Assembly: GCF_000518265.1 (NCBI RefSeq)
Contig: NZ_JADG01000010.1
Span: 1-64,000 of the forward strand
Direction of reading: 5' to 3'
DNA from: Actinomadura oligospora ATCC 43269
GTDB lineage: Bacteria; Actinomycetota; Actinomycetes; Streptosporangiales; Streptosporangiaceae
Length of the DNA: 64,000 bases
A model generated the notes under the pieces. The model had not been told where the DNA came from. It did not search any database and saw nothing but the letters and a program-made list of their open reading frames with translations. Below, piece after piece: positions 41,068 through 49,519 of this stretch (within the stretch, counting starts at the first letter, position 1; every line of letters begins with the position of its first letter). Made by a program: the position numbers and the translations under genes.

Positions 41068-41672
41068 ACTCCGGGCTCGTCGGGGGCCACGCGCCGGTCG
41101 CCGCCGTCGTCCGGCTGGGGCTGGCGGGCGTAGCGGCCGTAGGAGCGCCTGAGCGGCTGCGTGATCGCCGTCTCGTCCTTGAAGGTGGACGGCGTCTCGG
41201 GCGCCTCGGCGGTCGTCTCACGGACGCCGACGACCGCGAACCGGCCGAGCGCCACCGCCGCCAGGAAGACGATCACGACCCCGAGCGCGGAGAACCCGCT
41301 GAGCTGCTCGGCCAGGTGCCGGCCCCTGGTTGCGCCGAGCGGGTCGCCGATGCCGTTCACGTCCCACAGGACGGCGACCTGCGTCCCGATGACGAACCAG
41401 GCGCCGCCGAGCGCCGCGAGCCATCCGCCGACCGAGGCGACCACCCGGTGCGTCCCGGCCAGCGCGACGAGCCCGCCGAGGGCCGTCGCCGCGCCTGGCG
41501 CGATGGACAGTTCGAGGCGGTCCGTCCCGTAGATCCAGGTCTCGTCCGGATGGAAGCCGAAGTGCGCGTACGGCCCGACGAACGGCAGCAGCGCACCCCA
41601 CACTCCGAGCAGGACGAGCAGAACCCCGCTGAACGCCCCCCGGCTTCTCGGCACGCGCATGGTCCCGGTCAT
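41064..41672 (-). CDS. Four-span membrane protein of unknown function
   Basis: A 202-residue protein with four probable membrane spans: about 14-33 (SGVLLVLLGVWGALLPFVGP), 55-72, 78-100 (ASVGGWLAALGGAWFVIGTQ) and 125-145 (LGVVIVFLAAVALGRFAVV). The C-terminal 50 residues are hydrophilic. A loop with FGFHPDETWIYGTDRLELSI precedes the second span. I do not recognise a family. ATG 41672 has GGGAGG 8 nt upstream. Confidence 0.75.
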   Translation of the reverse strand: MTGTMRVPRSRGAFSGVLLVLLGVWGALLPFVGPYAHFGFHPDETWIYGTDRLELSIAPGAATALGGLVALAGTHRVVASVGGWLAALGGAWFVIGTQVAVLWDVNGIGDPLGATRGRHLAEQLSGFSALGVVIVFLAAVALGRFAVVGVRETTAEAPETPSTFKDETAITQPLRRSYGRYARQPQPDDGGDRRVAPDEPGV

Positions 41673-41740
41673 TATCACTGCCTCCCGACCAGGTCGGAAT
41701 ATCAAGTTTTGACCCGCCTTTACCCTCCAGCTCGTCCTTC

Positions 41741-41898
41741 ATGCGCCGTCGACGGGACGGCATCGTGCGCAACGAGGTCTGGAACGGGCCGGTTCCGCGG
41801 AGCACGATCAACCTGATGCTGCTGCGCGCCGCGCAGGTCGTCGGCAGCACCTACCACGCGGTCTCGCTGATCACCGAGACCCCTGGGTGGTGGGGTGG
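41741..41898 (+). pseudogene. Possible gene remnant on the plus strand
   Basis: About 45 codons (GIVRNEVWNGPVPRSTINLM, then LLRAAQVVGSTYHAVSLITE) show the codon bias of real genes, then the frame continues antisense over the next gene, where it makes no sense. Either a small gene, or the remains of one cut at about 41885. I do not recognise the parent protein. Confidence 0.3.
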
Positions 41899-41899
41899 G

Positions 41900-42349
41900 C
41901 TAGGTGACGGGGCGGGCGGATCCGTTCGGGGCGTCCGGGTCGATGTGCCAGCTGACGACGCGGGTCGGGTGGATGCGGATCAGGTCGTCGCTGAAGAAGC
42001 CCTTGCCGATGTGCATCTCGCCCTTGATCGGCTCCGCGCGGCCCCGGATCTCGACGCCGCGTCCCCAGCCGGGCCGGACGGCGTCGGGGTCGTCCGGGGA
42101 GGTCATGTCGTCCACGAGGAACGACACGGCCGGGTGGGCCTTGGCGTTGCGGTACTTGAAGCTGGCGGCGTTGTCGGGGCCGCCGATGTCGATCGTGCCG
42201 TCCTCGTTCAGCCGGAATCCGACGGGGCGCACGCTCGGCGTCCCGTCGGGGGCGACGGTCGCGAGGCGGCCGAGGCGCTGCGTCGCGAGGTAGGCGCGCT
42301 CGCTCTCGCTGAAGGGTGAGGCGGTGGTCGCGTCAGGTGTGGTCGTCAT
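41900..42349 (-). CDS. PPOX-class F420/FMN-dependent oxidoreductase
   Basis: A 149-residue split-barrel protein. ERAYLATQRLGRLATVAPDG opens the fold; PSVRPVGFRLNEDGTIDIGG and FKYRNAKAHPAVSFLVDD are typical of F420-binding PPOX enzymes, as are RGVEIRGRAEPI and the C-terminal RIHPTRVVSWHID. It probably binds F420 or FMN in the cytosol; the substrate is unknown. It is divergent from nothing clear and is followed on the other side by the esterase gene on the same strand, 18 bp away from its own start. Confidence 0.9.
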   Translation of the reverse strand: MTTTPDATTASPFSESERAYLATQRLGRLATVAPDGTPSVRPVGFRLNEDGTIDIGGPDNAASFKYRNAKAHPAVSFLVDDMTSPDDPDAVRPGWGRGVEIRGRAEPIKGEMHIGKGFFSDDLIRIHPTRVVSWHIDPDAPNGSARPVT

Positions 42350-42367
42350 GCCTTCGACGCTAGAACC

Positions 42368-43357
42368 TCAAGGTGTCTTGAGGTCAACCGCGCCCGCGAG
42401 CGCCCGGCGGACGAACGCGCCCATGTCGGCGATCGCCGCGCGGGACTCCGGGAGCAGCGGGCCGAACATCTGGAACACGTGGATCTGCCGGTGCCAGACC
42501 TGGAGGACCGTCGGGACGCCCGCCCGGACGAGCCGCTTCGCCATGGTCTCCGAGTCGCAGTACAGCAGTTCGGTCGAGCCCGCCGTCAGCAGGACGGGCG
42601 GCAGCCCGGCCAGGTCGGCGCGGATCGGCGAGATCGTCGGGTCGGTGAGGTCGAGGTGGGAGAGGAAGTCGGCCACCAGGCGCTCCAGCAGCGGGCCGGG
42701 CGCGGACGGGTCCAGGCGCATGTTCGCGTGGGCGAGCTTGGTGTCGAGGTCCATGTCGAGCATCGGGGACAGGGCGACCAGCGCGGCGGGTGACGGCAGC
42801 CCCCCGTCGCGGGCCCGGAGGGCCGTCGCGAAGGTCAGGTAGCCGCCCGCCGAGTCGCCCATGATCACGATGTCGGACGCGTCGCGGTCGTCGAGGAGGC
42901 TCCGGTAGGCGGTCAGGCAGTCCTGGACCTCCTCCTCGAACGGGACGGCCGGGATCATCCGGTAGTCGACCGACAGGGCCGGGACCCCGGCGGCGGCGCT
43001 GAACCGGGACACCATCCGGCGGTGGGTGTTCAGCCCGCACGAGATCCACCCGCCGCCGTGCAGGTAGAGGATCACCTGGTCGCGGGCCTGTCCGACGCCG
43101 GGGCCGTGCGTCCACTCGGCGCGGAAGCCGTCGAACCGGACCGGCTCGACGCGGGTGCCGCGCGGCGGACGGGCCCGTCCGGCGAGCCTGTCGAGCGCGG
43201 CGGCCTGACGCAGGGCCCCGCCGGTGAGCGGACGCTCGGCCGCCTTCGCCAGGCGGGGCCGCAGCAGGCCGCGCACGCCCGCGGCGACGGCCCGCGACCG
43301 CAGGCTCGCCGTCCCGCGCCTGTCGATCACCAGCGTGGTGGGCTCCGCACGCGTCAC
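42368..43357 (-). CDS. HSL-type alpha/beta hydrolase (esterase/lipase)
   Basis: A 329-residue esterase of the hormone-sensitive-lipase family. The oxyanion motif is LYLHGGGWISCGLNTHRR, the nucleophile elbow IMGDSAGGYLT, the acid in the LTAGSTELLYCDS region, and the His near HRQIHVFQMFGPLLPES. It should cleave short esters in the cytosol. GTG 43357 follows GAGGGAG; an upstream GTG at 43363 is possible. The long N-terminal extension readable in this frame is not coding. It is divergent from the molybdate regulator. Confidence 0.9.
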   Translation of the reverse strand: MTRAEPTTLVIDRRGTASLRSRAVAAGVRGLLRPRLAKAAERPLTGGALRQAAALDRLAGRARPPRGTRVEPVRFDGFRAEWTHGPGVGQARDQVILYLHGGGWISCGLNTHRRMVSRFSAAAGVPALSVDYRMIPAVPFEEEVQDCLTAYRSLLDDRDASDIVIMGDSAGGYLTFATALRARDGGLPSPAALVALSPMLDMDLDTKLAHANMRLDPSAPGPLLERLVADFLSHLDLTDPTISPIRADLAGLPPVLLTAGSTELLYCDSETMAKRLVRAGVPTVLQVWHRQIHVFQMFGPLLPESRAAIADMGAFVRRALAGAVDLKTP

Positions 43358-43525
43358 GTCCACTCCCTCGGTCCCGGCACCGCTCCCGAACGTGATTCTG
43401 ATCGTCCCATCGCTCCGGTGGGTGGACAAGCGTTCCGGCGGATGCCGCAAAAGCCAGGGACAGTGCGCTGTTCTGCCCGCATCTTCTGGGTGAATCTCCC
43501 GGTAGAGGTCGTAGATGCGAGGGTT

Positions 43526-43531
43526 TAGGGT
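43526..43531 (+). promoter_or_regulatory. -10 element of the molybdate regulator gene
   Basis: TAGGGT followed 7 nt later by the GTG start at 43539, with no ribosome site between. This fits the leaderless pattern seen repeatedly in the window. Confidence 0.4.
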
Positions 43532-43538
43532 GTTCGTC

Positions 43539-43931
43539 GTGACGAACTTCCGGATCAGCGAGGCCGCGGCCCTGCTCGGGGTCAGCGCCGACACCGTGCG
43601 CCGATGGGTGGACGGCGGGCGGCTGCCCGCCGTCCGGGACGAGCACGGCCACCGCATCGTCCCCGGCGCCGACCTGGCCGCCTTCGTCCGCGGGCAGGCC
43701 CGGGAACCGGGGGAGAGCTTCTCGTCCGCGCGGAACCGGATGCGCGGCATCGTCACGGACGTGGTGCTCGACACGGTCATGGCCAAGGTCGAGATCCAGG
43801 CCGGGCCGTTCCGGATCGTGTCGCTGATGAGCCGCGAGGCCGCCGAGGAACTGGGCCTGGAGGTGGGCGTGGTCGCCGAGGCCGTCGTGAAGTCCACCAC
43901 CGTCGTCGTCGAGCGGCCCGACGCGGGCTGA
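43539..43931 (+). CDS. HTH-TOBE molybdate-responsive regulator or molybdate-binding protein
   Basis: A 130-residue protein joining an excisionase/MerR-type helix-turn-helix (4-32, ISEAAALLGVSADTVRRWVD) to a molybdate-binding TOBE/Mop domain (65-128, with SARNRMRGIVTDV and GLEVGVVAEAVVKSTTVVV). It lies 49 bp ahead of modABC on the same strand, so it probably senses molybdate and controls the transporter. The start is set by the leaderless signal and by the HTH. No operator could be pinned down. Confidence 0.88.
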   Translation: MTNFRISEAAALLGVSADTVRRWVDGGRLPAVRDEHGHRIVPGADLAAFVRGQAREPGESFSSARNRMRGIVTDVVLDTVMAKVEIQAGPFRIVSLMSREAAEELGLEVGVVAEAVVKSTTVVVERPDAG

Positions 43932-43980
43932 CCCCCGGCGGCCTCCTTCCCCCTGCTGTGAAACCCCCTGAGGAGTCGTT

Positions 43981-44775
43981 GTGCTGAGACGCGTACTCGT
44001 GGCCGCGGTGGCGGCGTCGTCCCTGGCGGCCCTCGCCGCGGGCTGCGGTGACACCAAGGACGACAAGTCCGGCGGATCCGGCGGATCCGGCGGATCCGGA
44101 GGCAAGACGCTGACCGTGTTCGCCGCCGCGTCGCTCACCGAGACGTTCACGCGGCTCGGAAAGGACTTCGAGGGGACGCGTCCCGGCCTGAAGGTCCGGT
44201 TCAACTTCGGCGGCAGCTCGACGCTCGCGCAGCAGATCACGCAAGGGGCGCCCGCCGATGTGTTCGCCGCCGCCAGCGGCACCACGATGAAGACCGTCTC
44301 GGACGCGGGCGACGCGGCCGGGCAGCCGACCGTGTTCGCCAAGAACCGCCTGGTCATCGCCGTCCCGAAGGGGGACCCGGCCAAGGTTCACGCGCTCGCC
44401 GACCTGGCCGCGCCCAAGCTGAAGGTCGTGCTGTGCGCCGAGCAGGTGCCGTGCGGGGCCGCCGCGAAGCAGGCGCTCGCCGCCGCGCACCTCACGGTGA
44501 AGCCGGTGTCGCAGGAGCAGGACGTCAAGGCCGTCCTGACCAAGGTCCGGCTCGGTGAGGCGGACGCCGGGCTGGTCTACCGCACGGACGCGAAGGCCGC
44601 CGCGGGGCAGGTCGAGGGGATCGAGTTCCCCGAGTCGGCCAAGGCGATCAACTCCTACCCGATCGCGGCGCTCACGAAGGCCCCGCAGTCCGCGCTCGCG
44701 CGGGAGTTCGTCCAGTACGTCCTGTCGCAGCAGGGGAGGGCGGCGCTGAGCGCGGCGGGGTTCGAGTCGCCGTGA
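43981..44775 (+). CDS. modA: Molybdate-binding lipoprotein
   Basis: A 264-residue solute-binding protein. Signal peptide and lipobox LAALAAGC give a lipid anchor; a Gly/Ser linker coded by repeated GGATCC-like triplets follows; the ModA fold starts LTVFAAASLTETFTRLGKDF and has GAPADVFAAAS and EADAGLVYRTDAKAA. It catches molybdate or tungstate outside the membrane and hands it to ModB. Its stop overlaps modB. Confidence 0.94.
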   Translation: MLRRVLVAAVAASSLAALAAGCGDTKDDKSGGSGGSGGSGGKTLTVFAAASLTETFTRLGKDFEGTRPGLKVRFNFGGSSTLAQQITQGAPADVFAAASGTTMKTVSDAGDAAGQPTVFAKNRLVIAVPKGDPAKVHALADLAAPKLKVVLCAEQVPCGAAAKQALAAAHLTVKPVSQEQDVKAVLTKVRLGEADAGLVYRTDAKAAAGQVEGIEFPESAKAINSYPIAALTKAPQSALAREFVQYVLSQQGRAALSAAGFESP

Positions 44776-45608
44776 CCGTCCTGCGCGGGCGGCGAACGCC
44801 GGAGGGAGCGACGTCGGTGGACCGGGCGCGGGGGCGTCCGCCGCTCGTGCTGATGCTGCCCGCGCTGGTCGGCCTGGTGTTCCTGGTGCTGCCGCTGGCC
44901 GGGCTGTTCGTCCGGGCCCCGTGGGGGACGCTCGGTACCCGCCTCGGCCAGCCGCAGGTGCTGGAGGCGCTGCGATTGTCGCTGGTCAGCGCCACGATCG
45001 CGACCGCGCTCTGCCTGCTGTTCGGGGTGCCGCTGGCGTGGCTGCTCGCGCGGGTGCCGTTCCCCGGCGTCCGGCTGGTGCGGGCGCTGGTGACCGTCCC
45101 GCTGGTGCTGCCGCCCGTGGTCGGAGGCGTCGCGCTGCTGCTGGTGCTCGGACGGCGCGGCCTGGTGGGGGAGTGGCTCGACCGCGCGTTCGGGATCACG
45201 CTGCCGTTCACCACGTCCGGGGTGGTGCTCGCCGAGACGTTCGTGGCGATGCCGTTCCTGGTGATCAGCGTGGAGGGCGCGCTGCGCGCCGCCGACGCCC
45301 GGTTCGAGGAGGCCGCCGCGACGCTCGGCGCCGGACGCTGGACGGTGTTCCGCCGCGTCACGCTGCCGATGGCCGCGCCCGGCGTCCTGGCGGGCGCGGT
45401 GCTGTGCTGGTCCCGCGCCCTCGGCGAGTTCGGCGCGACGATCACGTTCGCGGGCAACTTCCCCGGACGCACCCAGACCATGCCGCTGGCCGTCTACCTG
45501 GCCCTGGAGACCGATCCGCAGGCCGCGATCGTGCTCAGCCTGGTGCTGCTGGCGGTGTCGGTGGCCGTCCTCGTCGGCCTCCGCGACCGCTGGACGGGTG
45601 CCGCGTGA
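44772..45608 (+). CDS. modB: Molybdate ABC transporter permease
   Basis: A 278-residue membrane permease with about six spans. LRLSLVSATIATALCLLFGV and LARVPFPGVRLVRALVTVPL are typical ModB segments; the EAA loop is in FEEAAATLGAGRWTVFRRVT. GTG 44772 overlaps the modA stop, and its own stop overlaps modC (GTGA). A basic N-terminal tail of about 25 residues precedes the first span. Confidence 0.94.
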   Translation: MTVLRGRRTPEGATSVDRARGRPPLVLMLPALVGLVFLVLPLAGLFVRAPWGTLGTRLGQPQVLEALRLSLVSATIATALCLLFGVPLAWLLARVPFPGVRLVRALVTVPLVLPPVVGGVALLLVLGRRGLVGEWLDRAFGITLPFTTSGVVLAETFVAMPFLVISVEGALRAADARFEEAAATLGAGRWTVFRRVTLPMAAPGVLAGAVLCWSRALGEFGATITFAGNFPGRTQTMPLAVYLALETDPQAAIVLSLVLLAVSVAVLVGLRDRWTGAA

Positions 45609-46723
45609 CCGCCTCGGCGAACCGGGTCCGCCTGGACGGTTCGGGCCGCCCGGACGGCCCGGGGCTGGACGCGCGGCTCGTCGTGCGGCGTCCACGCTTC
45701 GATCTCGATCTCGTCCTGACGGCCGCGCCGGGCGAGGTCGTGGCGCTGCTCGGCCCGAACGGCGCGGGCAAGAGCACCGCGCTGCGCGCCCTCGCCGGGC
45801 TCACCACCCTCGCGGACGGCCACGTCCGCGTGGACGGACGGGACCTGACGAACCTGCCGCCCGACGAACGCGGTGTCGGCATGGTCTTCCAGGAGTACCT
45901 GCTCTTCCCGCACCTGTCCGCGCTGGAGAACGTGGCGTTCGGTCCGCGCGCGCAGGGGACGGGCAGGCGCGAGGCGCGCCGCCGGGCCGCCGAGTGGCTG
46001 GAGCATGTCGGGCTCGCGGAGCACGCGTCGGCGCGTCCGCGCGCGCTCTCCGGAGGGCAGGCGCAGCGGGTCGCGCTGGCGCGGGCACTGGCCGTCCGGC
46101 CTGGGCTTCTGCTGCTGGACGAGCCGCTGTCCGCCCTCGACGCCCACACCCGGCTGGAGGTGCGCGCGGCGCTGCGCCGCCACCTCGCCGGGTTCGCGGG
46201 CGCGGCCGTCATGGTCACCCATGATCCGCTGGACGCGCTGACCCTCGCCGACCGGCTCGTCGTCATCGAGGGCGGCCGGCTCGTCCAGGAGGGCGTCCCC
46301 TCCGAGGTCGCCCGGCGCCCGCGGACCCCCTACGTGGCGCGGCTCGTCGGGCTGAACCTCTTCCGGGGCCGGGCGGACGGAGGAACCGTGGCCCTCGCGG
46401 ACGGAAACCTGAAGATCGACGCCGTCACCTCACTCGAGGGTGATGTTTTTCTCGCTTTCGAGCCGTCCGCCGTCGCGCTGTACCGGTCCCGGCCCGACGG
46501 AAGCCCGCGAAACCTCTGGAAGGCCCGTGTCGCCGCAGTTGAGAGCCGCGGAGACCGCTTCCGCATCCGCCTGGACGGCACCGGACCGGACGCGTCCGGT
46601 CCGGATGGCCCGCGCGTCTCGGCGGACGTGACGGCCGCCGCCGTGGCCGACCTGGGGCTCGCCGAGGGCAGCCCGGTCTGGGCTTCCGTTAAGGCCACGG
46701 AAGTGCGGGTATACCCCGCTTGA
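45605..46723 (+). CDS. modC: Molybdate ABC transporter ATP-binding protein
   Basis: A 372-residue ATPase. Walker A LLGPNGAGKSTALRALAGL, signature LSGGQAQRVALARALA and Walker B LLLLDEPLSALD are intact. After about residue 235 a TOBE-type domain follows (GLNLFRGRADGG, then AFEPSAVALY and ATEVRVYPA), which in ModC proteins binds molybdate and limits uptake. The stop lies inside a terminator hairpin. Confidence 0.94.
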   Translation: MTASANRVRLDGSGRPDGPGLDARLVVRRPRFDLDLVLTAAPGEVVALLGPNGAGKSTALRALAGLTTLADGHVRVDGRDLTNLPPDERGVGMVFQEYLLFPHLSALENVAFGPRAQGTGRREARRRAAEWLEHVGLAEHASARPRALSGGQAQRVALARALAVRPGLLLLDEPLSALDAHTRLEVRAALRRHLAGFAGAAVMVTHDPLDALTLADRLVVIEGGRLVQEGVPSEVARRPRTPYVARLVGLNLFRGRADGGTVALADGNLKIDAVTSLEGDVFLAFEPSAVALYRSRPDGSPRNLWKARVAAVESRGDRFRIRLDGTGPDASGPDGPRVSADVTAAAVADLGLAEGSPVWASVKATEVRVYPA

Positions 46724-46730
46724 GCGGGGT
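46713..46730 (+). terminator. Terminator of the mod operon
   Basis: ACCCCGC, loop TTGA, GCGGGGT: a perfect 7-bp stem (8 with the loop-closing pair) that includes the modC stop codon at 46721-46723. Confidence 0.7.
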
Positions 46731-46772
46731 GCATCAGCAGTTGGGCTGGTCCTTGGGGCGGGACCGATTCCC

Positions 46773-46788
46773 GGTGACATCAATCACA
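46773..46788. promoter_or_regulatory. Crp/GlxR-like site upstream of pckG
   Basis: GGTGACATCAATCACA agrees with TGTGA-N6-TCACA at 9 of 10 fixed positions. It lies about 50 bp upstream of the candidate pckG -35. Control of gluconeogenesis by a cAMP receptor protein would be sensible; binding is inferred. Confidence 0.5.
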
Positions 46789-46821
46789 AATGGGCTCAGC
46801 ATGCCCCAAAACTCCTCTGGA

Positions 46822-46835
46822 TTGGTCCAGACCAA
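46822..46835. promoter_or_regulatory. dre-like (DasR/GntR-type) palindrome upstream of pckG
   Basis: TTGGTC-CA-GACCAA. The core TGGTCCAGACCA differs by one base from TGGTCTAGACCA, the core of DasR-responsive elements that govern N-acetylglucosamine metabolism in streptomycetes. It sits directly upstream of the candidate -35. Confidence 0.55.
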
Positions 46836-46836
46836 A

Positions 46837-46865
46837 TGGAAAAAGCCGCGAGATTTGCTCATGAT
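46837..46865 (+). promoter_or_regulatory. Candidate pckG promoter
   Basis: TGGAAA (46837-46842), 17 bp, CATGAT (46860-46865). It would give a leader of about 28 nt with AAGGAG (46888-46893) ahead of the GTG at 46900. The region is less GC-rich than its surroundings. Confidence 0.4.
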
Positions 46866-46899
46866 GCAAACATCCTGCGAACAGCTGAAGGAGTTGCCC

Positions 46900-48720
46900 G
46901 TGTCCAACCAGGAGATCCCCGGCCTCGACCAGGCCCCGACCAGTCACCGTGAGCTCGTCGACTGGGTGCGCGGGATCGCCGAGCTGACCCAGCCCGAGCG
47001 AGTCGAATGGTGCGACGGTTCGGACGCGGAATGGGAGCGCCTGACCTCACTTCTCGTGGAGCAGGGCACCTTCAAGCGGCTCGACCCGGCGAAGCGTCCC
47101 AACAGCTTCTACGCCACGTCCGACCCGTCGGACGTCGCCCGCGTCGAGGACCGCACCTTCATCTGCTCCGAGAAGGAGGAGGACGCGGGCCCGACGAACA
47201 ACTGGGTGGCCCCGGCCGAGATGCGGGCGACCTTCGCCGACCTCTTCAAGGGCGCGATGAAGGGCCGCACCCTGTACGTGGTGCCGTTCTGCATGGGCCC
47301 GCTGGGCGGCAACATCTCCCAGCTCGGCGTCGAGATCACCGACTCGCCGTACGTCGTGGTCTCCATGCGGATCATGACGCGGATGGGCGAGGGCGCGCTG
47401 CGCCTGATCGAGGAGCGCGGCTCGTTCGTCAAGGCCGTCCACTCGGTGGGCGCGCCGCTGGAGCCGGGCCAGGCGGACGTCCCGTGGCCCTGCAGCTCCA
47501 CCAAGTACATCTCGCACTTCCCCGAGACCCGTGAGATCTGGTCCTACGGCTCCGGCTACGGCGGCAACGCCCTGCTCGGCAAGAAGTGCTACGCGCTGCG
47601 CATCGCCTCGACGATGGCCCGCGACGAGGGCTGGCTCGCCGAGCACATGCTCATCCTGAAGCTCACCCCGCCGGAGGGCGAGACCCGCTACGTCGCGGCG
47701 GCGTTCCCGTCCGCGTGCGGCAAGACCAACCTCGCCATGCTCGAGCCGACCATCCCGGGCTGGAAGGTCGAGACCATCGGCGACGACATCGCCTGGATGC
47801 GGTTCGGCGAGGACGGCCGGCTCTACGCGATCAACCCCGAGGCCGGGTTCTTCGGCGTCGCGCCGGGCACCGGCGAGGCCACCAACGCCAACGCGGTGAA
47901 GACCTTCCACGGCAACTCCATCTTCACCAACGTGGCGCTGACCGACGACGGCGACGTGTGGTGGGAGGGCCTCACCGACGAGCCGCCCGCGCACCTCACC
48001 GACTGGAAGGGCAACGACTGGACGCCCGGGTCGGACACGCCCGCGGCGCACCCGAACGCCCGCTTCACCACCCCGGCCGGGCAGTGCCCGATCATCGCGC
48101 CGGAGTGGGAGGACCCGAAGGGCGTGCCGATCTCGGCGATCCTGTTCGGCGGGCGGCGCGCCACCGCCGTCCCGCTGGTGACCGAGTCCTTCGACTGGCA
48201 GCAGGGCGTCTTCCTCGGCGCGAACATCGCGTCCGAGAAGACCGCCGCCGCCGAGGGCACCGTTGGCGAGCTGCGCCGCGACCCGTTCGCGATGCTGCCG
48301 TTCTGCGGCTACAACATGGGCGACTACTTCGGCCACTGGCTGAAGATCGGCCGTTCCACCGACGTGGAGAAGCTGCCCCGCATCTACTACGTCAACTGGT
48401 TCCGCAAGGACGCCGACGGCAAGTTCATCTGGCCGGGCTTCGGTGAGAACAGCCGCGTCCTGAAGTGGATCGTCGACCGGCTCAACGGCAAGGCCGACGC
48501 CGCCAAGTCCGCGATCGGCCACCTGCCGACCCGCGACGCGCTCGACCTGGACGGCCTGGACCTGTCCGACAAGGACCTCACCACCCTGCTGACCGTGGAC
48601 ACCGAGGTCTGGAAGCAGGAGGCCGCCCTGGTCCCGGCCCACTTCGAGACCTTCGGCGACCACCTGCCGAAGGAACTGTGGGCCGAGTACGAGGCCCTGG
48701 TGAACCGCCTCGGCGAGTGA
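46900..48720 (+). CDS. pckG: Phosphoenolpyruvate carboxykinase (GTP)
   Basis: A 606-residue GTP-dependent PEPCK, the usual bacterial length. The kinase-1 loop is AAFPSACGKTNLAM with the reactive Cys at about 273; STKYISHFPETREIWSYGSG and ETIGDDIAWMRF hold metal and substrate ligands; GYNMGDYFGHWLKIG is a C-terminal signature. It makes PEP from oxaloacetate for gluconeogenesis. GTG 46900 with AAGGAG six bases upstream is the clear start; in-frame ATG codons further up belong to the promoter region. Upstream lie dre-like and Crp-like sites; a 14-bp-stem terminator follows. Confidence 0.96.
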   Translation: MSNQEIPGLDQAPTSHRELVDWVRGIAELTQPERVEWCDGSDAEWERLTSLLVEQGTFKRLDPAKRPNSFYATSDPSDVARVEDRTFICSEKEEDAGPTNNWVAPAEMRATFADLFKGAMKGRTLYVVPFCMGPLGGNISQLGVEITDSPYVVVSMRIMTRMGEGALRLIEERGSFVKAVHSVGAPLEPGQADVPWPCSSTKYISHFPETREIWSYGSGYGGNALLGKKCYALRIASTMARDEGWLAEHMLILKLTPPEGETRYVAAAFPSACGKTNLAMLEPTIPGWKVETIGDDIAWMRFGEDGRLYAINPEAGFFGVAPGTGEATNANAVKTFHGNSIFTNVALTDDGDVWWEGLTDEPPAHLTDWKGNDWTPGSDTPAAHPNARFTTPAGQCPIIAPEWEDPKGVPISAILFGGRRATAVPLVTESFDWQQGVFLGANIASEKTAAAEGTVGELRRDPFAMLPFCGYNMGDYFGHWLKIGRSTDVEKLPRIYYVNWFRKDADGKFIWPGFGENSRVLKWIVDRLNGKADAAKSAIGHLPTRDALDLDGLDLSDKDLTTLLTVDTEVWKQEAALVPAHFETFGDHLPKELWAEYEALVNRLGE

Positions 48721-48785
48721 TCCGGAAAGGGTCCGCGTGGGTGATCCGTGACCGAGCGGGTGATCCGCGACCGATCCGATAGCGA

Positions 48786-48817
48786 AAGAGGCCGCGTCCG
48801 GCAGGACGCGGCCTCTT
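48786..48817 (+). terminator. Terminator of pckG
   Basis: AAGAGGCCGCGTCC, loop GGCA, GGACGCGGCCTCTT: a perfect 14-bp stem, 65 bp after the stop. Confidence 0.92.
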
Positions 48818-48838
48818 CCGCGTGATTGGGTCGGGCGC

Positions 48839-49405
48839 ATGTGGCACGCCCTGATGCACATCGAGATCCCCGTGGCCGACAAGGTGGTCCGCACCCTCGC
48901 GGTCTACCTGCTCATCGTGGCCCTGCTGCGGCTCGCCGGGAAACGCGAGCTCGCCCAGCTCAACGGCTTCGACTTCGTCGTGATGCTGTTGCTGTCGAAC
49001 GTGGTGCAGAACGCCATCATCGGGCCGGACAACTCGCTGTGGGGAGGCGCGCTCGGCGCGATCCTGCTGGTCGGCGCGAACGCGGTGTTCGTCCGGGTCG
49101 TCCTGGTGGTGCCGTGGCTGAAGCGGCTCGTCCACGGGAGCCCGAGCGTCCTGGTGTGGAACGGGCGGTGGCGCGAGCGCGCGCTGTTCCGGCTCGGCCT
49201 CGGCAAGGCGGAGGTCGTGCAGGGGATCATGGAGCAGGGCGGCGACGGCGTCCACGACACCCGGCTGGTCACCCTGGAGCCCCAGGGGGCCCTGATCGTC
49301 CGGCTGCGGGAGAGCGAGCAGAACGCCGACAAGACCGACATGGCGGACCTGCGGGCCCGGCTGGAGCGGATCGAGGCGCACCTGGCCGCCCTCGCGGCCA
49401 AGTGA
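48839..49405 (+). CDS. YetF/DUF421 family membrane protein
   Basis: A 188-residue protein with three membrane spans in the first 90 residues (VRTLAVYLLIVALLRLAG, GFDFVVMLLLSNVVQNAIIG, GALGAILLVGANAVFVRVVL) and a cytosolic YetF-type domain (LVHGSPSVLVWNGRW onward). The C-terminus is a short amphipathic helix (LRARLERIEAHLAALAA). The family is widespread, with roles proposed in stress or spore biology but no firm activity. Confidence 0.87.
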   Translation: MWHALMHIEIPVADKVVRTLAVYLLIVALLRLAGKRELAQLNGFDFVVMLLLSNVVQNAIIGPDNSLWGGALGAILLVGANAVFVRVVLVVPWLKRLVHGSPSVLVWNGRWRERALFRLGLGKAEVVQGIMEQGGDGVHDTRLVTLEPQGALIVRLRESEQNADKTDMADLRARLERIEAHLAALAAK

Positions 49406-49505
49406 TTCAGGCCGGGCTGTTTCGGCCGGGTGGTCCCCGCCGGGTGATCTCGGCCCGGTGATTCGGCCCGGTGATTCGGCCGGGTGATCTCGGCCTGGTG
49501 GCCGA
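49403..49505 (+). repeat. Short degenerate repeats ahead of soxR
   Basis: A 13-bp motif of the form CGGCCCGGTGATT recurs about six times with variation (for example CGGCCCGGTGATT twice in a row near 49451-49476, and CGGGTGATCTCGGCC twice). It fills the gap between the YetF-like gene and soxR. No coding potential. Confidence 0.7.
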
Positions 49506-49506
49506 G

Positions 49507-49512
49507 TAACCT
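49507..49512 (+). promoter_or_regulatory. -10 element of soxR
   Basis: TAACCT with 7 nt to the ATG at 49520 and no ribosome site: leaderless pattern. No soxbox-type palindrome is seen nearby. Confidence 0.4.
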
Positions 49513-49519
49513 CCCTGGT

